Assembly: GCA_016218665.1 (NCBI GenBank)
Contig: JACRDI010000019.1
Span: 1 to 64,000, forward strand
From: Desulfovibrio sp.
Lineage (GTDB): Bacteria > Desulfobacterota > Desulfovibrionia > Desulfovibrionales > Desulfovibrionaceae
Direction: 5' to 3'
Length of the DNA: 64,000 nt
In this document: positions 54,034-63,765 of the stretch, piece after piece
Position numbering within the stretch: the stretch's first letter is position 1
How the letters are laid out: every line of letters starts with the position of its first letter
Notes under the pieces: model-generated
Told to the model about the DNA's origin: nothing
The model's input: the letters and a program-made list of their open reading frames with translations, nothing else
The model's database searches: none
Made by a program: the position numbers and the translations under genes

Positions 54034-56145
54034 ATGTCCGGCCTCACCTCGCTGATGAGCACGGCGAAGACCGGGCTCAACGCTTCGCAGATGGCCATCG
54101 CCGTCACCGGCGAGAACATTTCCAACGTCAACACCACGGGCTACAGCCGGCGCACGGTCAACTTCGCCGAGGCCTACGTGCTGGACACCTCCGCCGGGCA
54201 GATCGGCTCCGGCGTGTGGGCGCAGTCCATCCAGCGCTATTTCAACCAGTACGTGGAGAACCAGTACTACGACCAGGCCACCATGCGCGACCGCTGGGCC
54301 AACCTGTACACCAACCTCTCCAACACCGAGAGCCTGTTCAACGAGGCTTCCGGCTACGGCCTGTCCGACACCCTCACCGGCTTCTTCAACAGCTGGAAGG
54401 ACCTTGTGCAGTCCACGGACAACGCCAGCAGCCGCGGCAGCGTCATCGAGAGTTCGAAGACGCTCATCTCCACCCTGAACGGGATGTACTCCGACCTCGT
54501 CACCCAGCAGCAGAACACCGAGGCGGCCATCATCCAGCAGGTGAGCGAGGTGAACGATCTGCTCAAGCAGATCTCCGAGCTGAACAAGCAGATATCCACC
54601 ACCGACGCCGACAAGAACGGCCTGCTGGACTCCCGCTCGCAGCTGGTGCGCAAGCTGTCCGGCTACATGGACATCAAGTACATCGACAAGGGCGACGGCA
54701 ACATCACCATCACCACGCAGGCCGGGCAGAACCTTGTGGACGGCTCCGCCTACTTCAACATTTCCTACGACGCGCCCCAGGCCACCTCGGCCCTCAAGAG
54801 CACGTCCAGCTTCGACGGCGCGGTGTATTTCTCTGGCTCCGACTCGCAGGAGTACACCCTTGAGGTGGTGCAGGGGGGCAACGTCTCCAGCGGCACCGGC
54901 GCGGCGCTCTTCCGCGTCTCGGTGGACGGCGGCAAGACCTGGCTGAAGGACAGCGACGGCAACGAGCTGCGCGTGTCGGCCCGTGACGAGAACACCGCGG
55001 CCAAGGTCGGCGAGCTGTCCATCTGGTTCGGCACCAAGACCGACAACGAGACCGCGCCCAGCACGAACCTCTCCGTGGGCGACAAGTTCACCATCGTGCC
55101 TTCCCGCTCGCTGTACTGGAACAAGAACACCTCCACCAAGGAGAACATCACCACCTACACGTACGACGACGGCACCATGGACCCCTCCCGCCTCACGGGC
55201 GGCACCCTGTCCGCGCTGTGCTCGTACAAGAACGACTATCTGGGCGCCTACCAGGAGAAGCTCGACGCCATCGCCAACAGCGTGGTGTGGGAGGTGAACA
55301 AGCTGCACAGCCAGGGCACCGGCCTGGAGAACATCACCGAGATCAACGGCACCTATTCGGTGAAGCACGACTCCATGGCCCTTGGCAGCAACAGCTCCGG
55401 CCTCACCTATTCGAGCAAGCTCACCTCGGGCAGCTCCTACATGTATTTCTACAACACCAGCACCGGCCTGCAGGTGGCCGGCGGCGCCATCGACTTCAGC
55501 GGCCTGGCGGGCCTGAAGCGGAACTTCAATCCCGCGACCGACAGCCTGGAAGATGTGCGCGACGCCATCAACGGCACCTACGGCACCTACGTCACGGCCA
55601 GCATCGTCAACCACCAGCTGACCATCAAGGCCAACGACGGCTACTCGTTCAACATGGGGTCGGACACCACGGGCCTGTATGCCGCCCTGGGGCTCAACAC
55701 CTATTTCACGGGCTCGTCCTGCCTGGACATGGGCCTCAACACGGCCATTACCACCGACACCGACCGGCTGAACGCCGGCCACGTGAACGGGGCCGGCGAG
55801 GCCAACCAGGGCGACGGCACCACGGCCACGGCCATCTCCGACCTGCTCTCCAACAAGGTCAAGATCGGCACCCTGCGCGGCGGCACCGTCACCGAGACCC
55901 TCAGCAGCTACTACTCCGGACTGGTGAGCAAGGTCGGCGCCGACACCGCCCAGTCCAAGTACAAGTACACCTACACCGAGGCCCTGGCCTCGGACCTGGA
56001 CGACCAGCAGCAGGCCACCAGCGGCGTGAACCTTGACGAGGAGATGACCAATCTCATCAAGTACCAGCACGCCTACACCGCCGCGGCCAAGCTCATCACC
56101 ACCGCGGACGAGATGATGCAGACCCTGCTGTCGCTCAAGTCCTAA
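54034..56145 (+). CDS. flgK: flagellar hook-filament junction protein FlgK
   Basis: This 703-residue junction protein has the N-terminal LNASQMAIAVTGENISNVNTTGYSRRTVNF and the C-terminal SGVNLDEEMTNLIKYQHAYTAAAKLITTADEMMQTLLSL. The central part is longer than in Salmonella (547 residues) and holds extra beta-rich inserts. GGAGG is three bases before the flgN stop, and the ATG follows at once. Confidence 0.95.
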   Translation: MSGLTSLMSTAKTGLNASQMAIAVTGENISNVNTTGYSRRTVNFAEAYVLDTSAGQIGSGVWAQSIQRYFNQYVENQYYDQATMRDRWANLYTNLSNTESLFNEASGYGLSDTLTGFFNSWKDLVQSTDNASSRGSVIESSKTLISTLNGMYSDLVTQQQNTEAAIIQQVSEVNDLLKQISELNKQISTTDADKNGLLDSRSQLVRKLSGYMDIKYIDKGDGNITITTQAGQNLVDGSAYFNISYDAPQATSALKSTSSFDGAVYFSGSDSQEYTLEVVQGGNVSSGTGAALFRVSVDGGKTWLKDSDGNELRVSARDENTAAKVGELSIWFGTKTDNETAPSTNLSVGDKFTIVPSRSLYWNKNTSTKENITTYTYDDGTMDPSRLTGGTLSALCSYKNDYLGAYQEKLDAIANSVVWEVNKLHSQGTGLENITEINGTYSVKHDSMALGSNSSGLTYSSKLTSGSSYMYFYNTSTGLQVAGGAIDFSGLAGLKRNFNPATDSLEDVRDAINGTYGTYVTASIVNHQLTIKANDGYSFNMGSDTTGLYAALGLNTYFTGSSCLDMGLNTAITTDTDRLNAGHVNGAGEANQGDGTTATAISDLLSNKVKIGTLRGGTVTETLSSYYSGLVSKVGADTAQSKYKYTYTEALASDLDDQQQATSGVNLDEEMTNLIKYQHAYTAAAKLITTADEMMQTLLSLKS

Positions 56146-56163
56146 CAGGAAGGGAGGAAGGCC

Positions 56164-57813
56164 ATGACGCTGCGCGTCTCCACCCAGATGATGTACACCC
56201 AGTCGACGAACTACATAAACAACAAGCTCGCCTCGCTGACGGACTTGAACGAACAGGCGTCCTCGCAGAAGCGCATCAACAAGCCGTCCGACGACGCCGT
56301 CGGCTCGGCCACGGTGTTGAACCTGCGCAGCACGCTTACCTCCTACGACCAGTACAAGGAGAACGTGGCCACGGCCCAGGGCTGGCTGTCCACCTCGGAC
56401 GCCACCCTGACGCAGGTGTCCACGCTGCTCACCCGGGCCAAGGAGCTGGCCCAGGAGGCCGCCACCGGCTCCCAGAGCGCGGAAAACCGCAAGCAGATTT
56501 CCTACGAGATGCGGCAGATCTACGAGCAGCTCATCGCCCTGGCCAACACCGAATACCAGGGCAAGAGCATCTACGGCGGACAGAAGACGGACAAGAACGC
56601 CTTCAGCGAATGCCTGTGGATGACCTCAAACGACGCGTCGCTCTCCACCAGCAACAGTTTCCGCATCGAGGGCAACAGCGACACAACCGTTCTCGTGCAG
56701 TTCGTGAACAGCGGCGCCTCCACCGGCAGCTCCGCCCTCATGAGCGCCTGCGACGTGCGCTACAGCATCGACGGCGGCAAGACCTTCCGCGACGGCAGCG
56801 TGACCACCAACGCCGCCGGCGAGATCGTGGTCAGCATGCCCGAGAGCGGCACCTCCATCACCTTCGCCAGGGACACCCAGGTGAAGGTGAACAGCCAGAC
56901 AAACACCAACGACACCAACGGCACCTGGATGTGGATACGCCCCTCGGCCGTTTACAACGGAGACGACTCCGACGACACGGGCACCACGGTCAGCAGCTCG
57001 GGCCTGGGCACAAACCTCCTTGGCGCAACGGCCCGCGGCTCCTTCAGCACCAACGCCATCGTGCGCATCGACAACAAGACCGCCGTGACCATGGGCCAGC
57101 AGATCGAGTATTCCTACAGCCTGGATGGCGGCTCCACCTGGGTGACGGGCAACACCGTGGCCGCGGACAGCACCTCCAACGCCACCACCCTGAACCTGGC
57201 CGCGGGCGGTCTGCTCACGCTGGCCTCCAACGGCTCGAACGTGCTGCAGCCCGGCGCGCAGTTCCTCATCAAGCCCAACACGGCGGGAGTGAACCTGCAG
57301 ATAAGCGCCAGCGAAAGCCTGCAGGTGAACGACGTGGGCAAGGACATCTTCGGCGGCATCTACCAGGATCCCTCGAAGGTGCTGGGCAACGGCGGCAACC
57401 GCCTCACCCTGGCCAGCAGCAACGCCACGGCCGTGTTCAACTCCTCGTCGAGCATCTACACCAGCAACGGCGGCACGCCCACCAAGAACCTCTTCGAAAC
57501 CGTCGGCAACCTGGTGGCCTTCCTGGAGACCAACAACCAGCAGGGCGTGAGCCAAAGCCTGGACAGCCTGAAGCTCTGCCAGACGCAGGTCACCACCGCC
57601 CTGGCCAGCGTGGGCGGGCGCGAGAACCGCGCCTCCACCACCAAGACCATCCTCACCAACCTGACGGACAGCGTGACCTCGCAGCTGAGCTCGGTGGAGG
57701 ACGTGGACCTGACGCGGCTTCTGACGCAGCTTTCCCAGCAGGAAACAGCGTATCAGGCCGTGCTCAAGTCCTCGTCCATGATCATGCAGATGAGTCTCAT
57801 GAACTACATTTAG
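56164..57813 (+). CDS. flgL: flagellar hook-filament junction protein FlgL
   Basis: This 549-residue flagellin-like protein has conserved ends: [41 protein letters not shown] at the start, and [36 protein letters not shown] at the end. The middle is a large Ser/Thr/Asn-rich, beta-rich insert, longer than in Salmonella. It binds between FlgK and the filament. It is followed by csrA and fliW. Confidence 0.94.
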   Translation: MTLRVSTQMMYTQSTNYINNKLASLTDLNEQASSQKRINKPSDDAVGSATVLNLRSTLTSYDQYKENVATAQGWLSTSDATLTQVSTLLTRAKELAQEAATGSQSAENRKQISYEMRQIYEQLIALANTEYQGKSIYGGQKTDKNAFSECLWMTSNDASLSTSNSFRIEGNSDTTVLVQFVNSGASTGSSALMSACDVRYSIDGGKTFRDGSVTTNAAGEIVVSMPESGTSITFARDTQVKVNSQTNTNDTNGTWMWIRPSAVYNGDDSDDTGTTVSSSGLGTNLLGATARGSFSTNAIVRIDNKTAVTMGQQIEYSYSLDGGSTWVTGNTVAADSTSNATTLNLAAGGLLTLASNGSNVLQPGAQFLIKPNTAGVNLQISASESLQVNDVGKDIFGGIYQDPSKVLGNGGNRLTLASSNATAVFNSSSSIYTSNGGTPTKNLFETVGNLVAFLETNNQQGVSQSLDSLKLCQTQVTTALASVGGRENRASTTKTILTNLTDSVTSQLSSVEDVDLTRLLTQLSQQETAYQAVLKSSSMIMQMSLMNYI

Positions 57814-57934
57814 CGCAGGACCTGGCGGGGAAGGGCGGCCGCGGGCTGGACAGAAGGCCCTGCATAGGCTAGCTAGTGCCCTTGCCCGCGACGCAGCGGA
57901 TTTTTCAGAACGAACGGCGATCACTCGAGGCGGT

Positions 57935-58174
57935 ATGCTCATCCTCACCAGGCGGCCCGGAGAGAGTCTCTATCTGGGCGAGAACATCAAGCTCAAGGTG
58001 CTGAGCATCCAGGGCAAGCAGATAAAGCTTGGCCTGGATGTGCCCGAGGACATGACCGTGTACCGGGAAGAGGTCTACCTCAAGATCAAGGAACAGAACA
58101 GCCTGGCCCTTGAGGCCAGCGAGCAGGATCTGCTTGCGGCGGCATCGTTATGGCAGGAAGACCCAAAAAGCTAG
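57935..58174 (+). CDS. csrA: carbon storage regulator CsrA
   Basis: This 79-residue RNA-binding dimer starts [18 protein letters not shown] and has the [26 protein letters not shown]-binding end. It binds GGA sites in leader RNAs, usually repressing flagellin translation. Its gene overlaps fliW by 25 bases, the arrangement of the CsrA-FliW switch. About 120 bases without a gene separate it from flgL. Confidence 0.97.
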   Translation: MLILTRRPGESLYLGENIKLKVLSIQGKQIKLGLDVPEDMTVYREEVYLKIKEQNSLALEASEQDLLAAASLWQEDPKS

Positions 58175-58641
58175 TGATCCGCACCAAGCTCGGCGAGCGG
58201 GAAGTCGCGCGCGAGAGCGTGCTCTACTTCCCCCACGGGCTCATCGGGCTGGACGACAAGCGCGAGTTCGTGCTCATCCCCGTGCGCGAGAACTCGCCGT
58301 TTCTGCTCCTGCAGTGCGTCTCCGACCCCGGCCTGGGGCTTCTGGTGGCCGATCCGTTCCCCTTCATTCCGGACTACAACGTGAAGCTTGAGCAGGCGGA
58401 GAAGAAGCTTTTGCGGGTGGAGAACATCCGCCAGATCGCCGTGCTCGTCACCGTGAGCATTCCGAAGAACCGCCCGCAGGAGACCACCCTGAACCTCACC
58501 GGGCCCATCATCCTGAACACCAAGGCCCGCATCGGCCTGCAGGCCCCGCAGGTGAACTCCAAGCTGCCCACGCACTTCCGCCTGGTGGACGCCGCGCGCA
58601 GCGGAGAGCCGGCCGGTTCCGAAGAGGCGCCGCAGGACTAG
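58150..58641 (+). CDS. fliW: flagellar assembly factor FliW
   Basis: This 163-residue CsrA antagonist ([47 protein letters not shown]) is released from CsrA by free flagellin in the known Bacillus system. The family motif [19 protein letters not shown] is present. It starts 25 bases inside csrA, so both are made at a set ratio. Confidence 0.95.
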   Translation: MAGRPKKLVIRTKLGEREVARESVLYFPHGLIGLDDKREFVLIPVRENSPFLLLQCVSDPGLGLLVADPFPFIPDYNVKLEQAEKKLLRVENIRQIAVLVTVSIPKNRPQETTLNLTGPIILNTKARIGLQAPQVNSKLPTHFRLVDAARSGEPAGSEEAPQD

Positions 58642-58662
58642 CCCCCCTTGCCCAGAAAAGCG

Positions 58663-58699
58663 AATCCCCCGCCGGTTTTTGCCAGCGGGGGATTTTTAT
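58663..58699 (+). terminator. rho-independent terminator of the flagellar operon
   Basis: AATCCCCCGC (58663-58672) and GCGGGGGATT (58685-58694) pair perfectly around 12 bases and run into TTTTTATTT. It ends the flgF-fliW operon 22 bases after fliW. Confidence 0.93.
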
Positions 58700-58775
58700 T
58701 TCGGTATCTTGGGTGGTTGGAGCTTCCGGGCGCCTGGCGTGGCTGTTGCGCCGCGCCGCGGGCCTGGGCCGCCGG

Positions 58776-59084
58776 CTAGCGGGTCAGCCCCACCTCTTCG
58801 CGGATGAGGTTGGCGGCGGCCTTGCGGATGTCCGGCTTGTAGGTGCCGGCCTGCACCTGCTCCTTCAGCTCGCGCACCTTGTCGGCGCGGGTGTCCGGGG
58901 CGGCGTTGGCCACGCCCATGGCCGTGGCCAGGTTGCGCGCCTCGGGCGAGAGGGCCACCTTGTCGCCCAGCTGCTGCGCCGCGGCAGCGCCCTGGCCGGA
59001 CTGCTCCTGCTGCACCCGCTGGTTCTCCTGCAGCTTCTGCGCGGAGTAGGGGCTCATGTCCCCGTATAGCTTCTTGATCTCCAT
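58776..59084 (-). CDS. flgM: anti-sigma-28 factor FlgM
   Basis: This 102-residue, mostly unfolded protein holds sigma-28 inactive until it is exported through the finished hook. The C-terminal sigma-binding helices (DKVRELKEQVQAGTYKPDIRKAAANLIREEVGL) are clear. The ATG at 59084 has GGGGGAGAACC before it. The upstream gene on the same strand (59111-59527) ends 26 bases before it. Confidence 0.9.
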   Translation of the reverse strand: MEIKKLYGDMSPYSAQKLQENQRVQQEQSGQGAAAAQQLGDKVALSPEARNLATAMGVANAAPDTRADKVRELKEQVQAGTYKPDIRKAAANLIREEVGLTR

Positions 59085-59110
59085 GGTTCTCCCCCTCTCG
59101 TTTGAGGGTC

Positions 59111-59527
59111 TCACAACATCGTGTCGTCAACCTTGCTCAGGGTGATTTCCCAGAGCCTGCGCATGATGCGCATCTTTTCGTCCGTCTGGACTTCCTGCGG
59201 GCCTTCTGGCGTCTGGCGGAGGATCTGCACCTCGCCGCCGTCCAGGGGATAGTCGAAAAGCACGCGTTCGCCCAGTTCCTGCTCCAGTTCGGAGAGCACC
59301 CGGTCAACCACCGGATTGTCTTGCCCGTTTACGAGGAGATTTTCAATGACCTCCTGCGCGATCCGCTCGACAAGCTCCCTGCGCTTGGCCTCCCGGGAAA
59401 TGCTCACCATGTCCTGCGCACCGGAAAGGGCAAGCGCTCGCTTGAAGCGGGCCAGCCGCTTGGCGCTTGTCAGCTGCTTTCCGTAGGTGCGCAGCATGAG
59501 GCGAACGTTCACCGGCTGAATACTCAT
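59111..59527 (-). CDS. FlgM-associated protein (DVU0524-like family)
   Basis: This 138-residue soluble protein has no known catalytic motif. The start (MSIQPVNVRLMLRTYGKQLTSAKRLARFKRAL) and GAQDMVSISREAKRRELVERIAQEVIENLL resemble a family that in Desulfovibrio always sits beside flgM. It heads the two-gene unit behind the sigma-28-like promoter. A role in FlgM/sigma-28 control is likely but unproven. Confidence 0.8.
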   Translation of the reverse strand: MSIQPVNVRLMLRTYGKQLTSAKRLARFKRALALSGAQDMVSISREAKRRELVERIAQEVIENLLVNGQDNPVVDRVLSELEQELGERVLFDYPLDGGEVQILRQTPEGPQEVQTDEKMRIMRRLWEITLSKVDDTML

Positions 59528-59552
59528 CCCTTACACTCCTCGCTTGACTCCG

Positions 59553-59580
59553 TTATCGTCACCTACTGAAAATAACTTTA
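59553..59580 (-). promoter_or_regulatory. sigma-28 (FliA)-like promoter for the flgM unit
   Basis: On the minus strand TAAAGTTA is followed after 12 bases by GACGATAA. The sigma-28 consensus is TAAAGTTT-N11-GCCGATAA, so both boxes match well and spacing is one base longer. It is 26 bases before the start at 59527. Confidence 0.62.
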
Positions 59581-59725
59581 GGGGTATCGTGAAAGAAAAT
59601 CGCATCGGGCGCAATTTTTCTTCAGGGGCGGGGAAAAGCTCCCCCTCGTTGGCCCACGGTCGAACAGCCTGCGGCATCCGTCTGGCGCTGTTGAATGTTT
59701 ATGCGGATTTGTCTAGGGTCGGCGC

Positions 59726-60595
59726 ATGAGCAATGCCAAACGTTCCTTCCTGTTGATGCTGCGCACCGGAGACGAACACGCCCGCGCCCTGGGGCAGGAG
59801 ATCGCCGCCTGGCTTGCGGCCCAGGGGGCCGGCGCCACCGTGTGCGAGCACCGCGTGGGCGACGGGCTCTCCTCCTGCACGCCGCCGGCCGGCCAGGACT
59901 GGGACATGGTGCTGGTTCTCGGCGGCGACGGCACCTTCATCGGCGTGGCCCGCGTGTGCCTGCGCCTCGGCCTGCCCGTGCTTGGCCTGAACCTGGGCCG
60001 CGTGGGCTTTTTGGCCGAGGGCGCCGCCGACTGGCAGAAGCGCGTGCAGGCGTTGCTTGACGGCAACTACAGCCTCTCGCGCCGGGTATGCCTGGAATAT
60101 CGGGTGCAGCGCCGGGGCCAGGGCGTGGCCTCCGGCCTGGCGGTGAACGACGTGGTGGTCAGCCGGGGCGACATGGCCCGGCTCATCCGGCTCTCCATTT
60201 TCCGGGAAGGGGAGGGCGCGCGCGAGCGCGTGGGCGCCATGCGCGCCGACGGCCTCATCGTGAGCACGCCCACCGGCTCCACCGCGTACTGCTATTCCGC
60301 GGGCGGGCCCCTGGTGCACCCGGAGATCGCGGCCTTCTGCCTCACGCCGGTGTGCCCGTTCTTGAACACCTTCGGCCCCATGGTGCTGCCGGCCGACGCC
60401 CCCCTGGCCGTGCTGGTGGAGGAACGCCGCGGCGAGGTGCGCATGACCGTGGACGGGCAGCGGACCTTCGCCCTGGAATGCGGCGACGAGGTGGTCCTCT
60501 CCCGCAGCCCGGAGGACCTCGTCATGGCCCACACCGCCGGCTGCAGCTCGTATTTCGCCAAGCTGGCCAACAAAGGATTCTTCACCCAGAGGTAG
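59726..60595 (+). CDS. nadK: NAD kinase
   Basis: This 289-residue enzyme phosphorylates NAD to NADP. The motifs GGDGT (66-70), VNDVVVSRGDMARLI and STPTGSTAYCYSAGGP are all present. The ATG at 59726 begins a typical N-terminus. It is followed by the ARMT1-like gene after three bases. Confidence 0.96.
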   Translation: MSNAKRSFLLMLRTGDEHARALGQEIAAWLAAQGAGATVCEHRVGDGLSSCTPPAGQDWDMVLVLGGDGTFIGVARVCLRLGLPVLGLNLGRVGFLAEGAADWQKRVQALLDGNYSLSRRVCLEYRVQRRGQGVASGLAVNDVVVSRGDMARLIRLSIFREGEGARERVGAMRADGLIVSTPTGSTAYCYSAGGPLVHPEIAAFCLTPVCPFLNTFGPMVLPADAPLAVLVEERRGEVRMTVDGQRTFALECGDEVVLSRSPEDLVMAHTAGCSSYFAKLANKGFFTQR

Positions 60596-60598
60596 CCC

Positions 60599-62338
60599 GT
60601 GCCCGACTTCGCCTACGATTCCGCCAGGGAGATCCGCTACGGCAAGGATCCCGCCCTCGACGCCCTGCTCCTGCACTTCATGACCGAGAACGGGCTGGAG
60701 CACTCCATCGATCCGGAGAACGCCACGCCGGAGCAGATCCGCTTCGTGGTCTCCCTGGACGAGGACGCCTTCTACGCGCCCTGCGGCGACTGGATGCTGC
60801 ACTTCCTGCTCAAGGCCCGCCTGGACGATTCGCTGAAGCGCGAGTACGCGGACCAGTGGCGGCTTCTGGTGCGCACCGTGCGCGCGGCCATGCCCGCGGG
60901 CCCCGGCCGCAAGCGCATCCTGCAGCTGTGCCGCTACAAGTTCCGCATGGTGCTCACCACGCCCATCCTCATCCCCTCGCGCCTGCTCAAGCGCATGCTC
61001 ACCATCTTCCTGGCCCTGAGCGGCATCCCGGACCCGTATTTCGAGAAGAAGCGCGAGAAGAACCGCCGCGCCAAGACCTTCCTGGAGAGCGAGTTCTTCA
61101 ACCGCCTGGTCAACATCTGCCCGGAGGACCGCATCCAGTGCACGCGCATCACCGACCTGCGCTTCGAGCTGGATCTGCTGGAGATGGCGCGGCTTCTGTT
61201 CTTCTCCACCCACAAGCCCTTCTGGGACGATGACGAGGCCACCAAGGGCCTGGACGCCGACGCCATGCGCCACAGCCTGGACAGCGTGGACTTCTCGCCC
61301 CTGCGCTCGCTCTTCGCGCCGGAGCGCGGCCCCTTGCGCATCCTGTACCTGCCGCGGGCCAGCGGCGGCATCCTCATGGACCTCAAGGTGGTGCGCTCGC
61401 TCTTGCGGCAGGGCCACCGGGTGGTGATGGCCATAAAGGAGGGCTTCTACTTCGACAGCCCCACCGTGTGGGACATCGAGAGCGACCCCATCCTTGCCGA
61501 GGCCTTCCGCGGGGCCTACTTCCTGAACAACGACCGCGTGACCAAGAACGAGCTGCTGCAGGCCATCCGCGAGCATCCCCTGGTGGTCATCTCCGACGGC
61601 ACCCGCGAGCGCTTCAACCCCTACAGGCTGAGCGTCACCATGGCCCGCGCCTGGAAGGAGTGCGACCTGGTGCTGGCCAAGGGCGAGGCCTACTACCGCA
61701 GGCTCATCGGCACCAGCCACGAGTTCACCCGCGACCTGCTGGTGTTCTTCAGCGACGAGCAGGGCAAGTTCCGCATGTTCTTCAAGCCCAAGCCGGCGCA
61801 CGTGCGCAAATTCAGCGAGGAGGCCATCATCGCCAAGGCCGACTCCATCATCGCCGAGATGCGCGAGGCCCGCGCCCAGGGCAAGACCGTGATGTTCTAC
61901 AGCGCCGTGGTGGGCAGCATCCCCGGACAGGTCAAGACGGCCATCGAGGTGCTGAACATCTTCGTAAGCCACCTGCGCTCCCGCATGGAGGGCACCTACG
62001 TCATCAATCCGGGGGAGCACTTCGAGGAGGGCATGGACGCCGACGACCTGATGTTCATGTGGGAGCGGGTGCAGCGCAGCGGGCTGCTCAACGTCTGGCG
62101 CTTCCAGACCCACCACGACATCGAGATGAGTTTCGAGCTCATGGGCAAGAAGGTGCCGCCCGTGTGGGCCGGCAAGGACGCCACGTACTCCACCGGCTGC
62201 ACCAAGGAGATGCAGATCGCCCTCTCGGTGCAGAAGCGCCAGCCCGAACTGCAGATCATCGGCCCGGCGCCGGAGAAGTTCCTGCGCCGGCGCGAGTACG
62301 GCGTGGGCCGCTTCTCCGACGTGGTGGTGGGGGGCTGA
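60599..62338 (+). CDS. ARMT1-like (DUF89-related) domain protein with altered metal-site residues
   Basis: This is a 579-residue soluble protein. The C-terminal 350 residues follow the DUF89/ARMT1 order: RILYLPRASGGILMDLKVVRSLLRQGH, then CDLVLAKGEAYYRRL (361-366 KGEAYY). DUF89 metal enzymes have D-N-x-G-E at the first site; here it reads P-R-A-S-G-G (252-257), so the metal-binding Asp and Asn seem lost. The N-terminal 200 residues match nothing I recognise. The start is GTG at 60599, three bases after nadK, suggesting a linked role in nucleotide metabolism or repair. It overlaps mltA by one base. Confidence 0.72.
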   Translation: MPDFAYDSAREIRYGKDPALDALLLHFMTENGLEHSIDPENATPEQIRFVVSLDEDAFYAPCGDWMLHFLLKARLDDSLKREYADQWRLLVRTVRAAMPAGPGRKRILQLCRYKFRMVLTTPILIPSRLLKRMLTIFLALSGIPDPYFEKKREKNRRAKTFLESEFFNRLVNICPEDRIQCTRITDLRFELDLLEMARLLFFSTHKPFWDDDEATKGLDADAMRHSLDSVDFSPLRSLFAPERGPLRILYLPRASGGILMDLKVVRSLLRQGHRVVMAIKEGFYFDSPTVWDIESDPILAEAFRGAYFLNNDRVTKNELLQAIREHPLVVISDGTRERFNPYRLSVTMARAWKECDLVLAKGEAYYRRLIGTSHEFTRDLLVFFSDEQGKFRMFFKPKPAHVRKFSEEAIIAKADSIIAEMREARAQGKTVMFYSAVVGSIPGQVKTAIEVLNIFVSHLRSRMEGTYVINPGEHFEEGMDADDLMFMWERVQRSGLLNVWRFQTHHDIEMSFELMGKKVPPVWAGKDATYSTGCTKEMQIALSVQKRQPELQIIGPAPEKFLRRREYGVGRFSDVVVGG

Positions 62339-63765
62339 TGGCACGCCCGGGCGGCATGGTCCGGGCCGCGTTGGCGGCGGCCGCTCTGGCCGTCGCGACC
62401 ATCTCCCTGGGCGGCTGCGCCCTGCTCGACCAGCTGCCGCGGTCCTCGCCGGGGCGGCCGGAATACGCCGTGCGCAAGGCGAGAACCGGCACGCCCGCGG
62501 GCGCCCGCCAGGATTCACGGCCCAGCGCCCGGCCAGAGTCCCGGCCAGACTCAGGGCAGGACCAGCGGGACGCCGGGGCCGACGAATACCGCAGGGAGGA
62601 GCCCCGCCAGAGCGCCCCGTCGCGGATGGACGACGCGGAGGAGGGCGGCAGCGTCTTCCGGCCCAGGTCCGGCGCGCAGGCCAGGGCCTTGGCCTGGCAG
62701 CTCGACCCCGCCACCCAGTCGCTGCCGGCCTATGCCGCCCTGGCCGGCCCCCTGCGCCACAGCGTGGAGTATCTTTCGCGCCAGCGGCCCGACTCCCCGG
62801 CCCTTGTCCAGCCCGGCGGCAGCCTGAGTTACGGCCAGCTGGCCGACACCGCCCGCGAGTTGCTGGACCTGCTGCCCCGGCTGGACAGCGACCCCGGCCT
62901 GCTGGCGGAATATTTCGTGTGGTACGAGCTCTCGCCCAGCCCGCTGGTGACGGGCTACTACTCGCCGGAGGTGCCCGCCAGCCTGACCCGCCAGCCGGGC
63001 TACGAGGTTCCGCTGTACTCCAGGCCGCCGGACCTGCGCCAGGCCAGCGAGGAGGAGCAGCGCCAGGGCCGGCCCAAGGTCTACCGCGCCGAGGGCGGAG
63101 CCATCACGCCCTATTACGACCGCAAGGCCATCGACCTGGACGGCGTGCTGGCCGGGCAGGGGCTGGAGATCGCCTGGGTGAAGAGCCCGCTGGACGCCTT
63201 CCTGCTCCAGACCGAGGGCGCGGGCACGCTTTTGCTGCCCGACGGCACCCGCAGGACCGTGCAGTTCAAGGCGGGCAACGGCCAGGAATTCACGGGGATG
63301 GGGCAGCTGCTGCTGGCCAGCGGGGCCCTGCCCAGGGAGAGGCTCACCCGGACGGACATCCGCCAGTGGTGCGAGGCCAACCCCGAGCGCGCCAGGGAGC
63401 TGATGGCCCTCAACCGCAGCTACGTTTTTTTCGAGTTGCGCTCCGGGGCCAGCGTTGGAGCAATGGAAAAACCGTTGACTGCGCTGGTCAGTCTGGCTAC
63501 AGACCCAAGTCTCCTGCCCCTGGGTTCCGTGGCCGTTTTGGAAATGGCCCTGCCGGGGCGAAACGGCGGCCCGCCCGCCGGAATCCACGGGCTGGTCCTG
63601 GCCCAGGACACCGGGTCCGACATCCGAGGCCACCGGCTGGATCTCTACCTGGGCGAAGGCGAAAAGGCCGAGCGCCAGGAAGCGGGGCTGCGCGCCAGCG
63701 GCGGCCTGCATCTGCTGGTGAGCAAGAACGCTTTGCGCGGCATTGCATACACGAGAGGACAATGA
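62338..63765 (+). CDS. mltA: membrane-bound lytic murein transglycosylase A (MltA)
   Basis: This 475-residue outer-membrane lipoprotein cleaves peptidoglycan glycan strands. A lipobox (SLGGC, about residue 28), a Gln/Arg/Asp-rich linker, the MltA domain (VTGYYSPEVPASLTRQPGYEVPLYSRPPD) and the C-terminal 3D domain with the catalytic Asp in VLAQDTGSDIRGHRLDLYLG (Asp424) are visible. Its ATG overlaps the stop of the preceding gene. Confidence 0.93.
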   Translation: MARPGGMVRAALAAAALAVATISLGGCALLDQLPRSSPGRPEYAVRKARTGTPAGARQDSRPSARPESRPDSGQDQRDAGADEYRREEPRQSAPSRMDDAEEGGSVFRPRSGAQARALAWQLDPATQSLPAYAALAGPLRHSVEYLSRQRPDSPALVQPGGSLSYGQLADTARELLDLLPRLDSDPGLLAEYFVWYELSPSPLVTGYYSPEVPASLTRQPGYEVPLYSRPPDLRQASEEEQRQGRPKVYRAEGGAITPYYDRKAIDLDGVLAGQGLEIAWVKSPLDAFLLQTEGAGTLLLPDGTRRTVQFKAGNGQEFTGMGQLLLASGALPRERLTRTDIRQWCEANPERARELMALNRSYVFFELRSGASVGAMEKPLTALVSLATDPSLLPLGSVAVLEMALPGRNGGPPAGIHGLVLAQDTGSDIRGHRLDLYLGEGEKAERQEAGLRASGGLHLLVSKNALRGIAYTRGQ

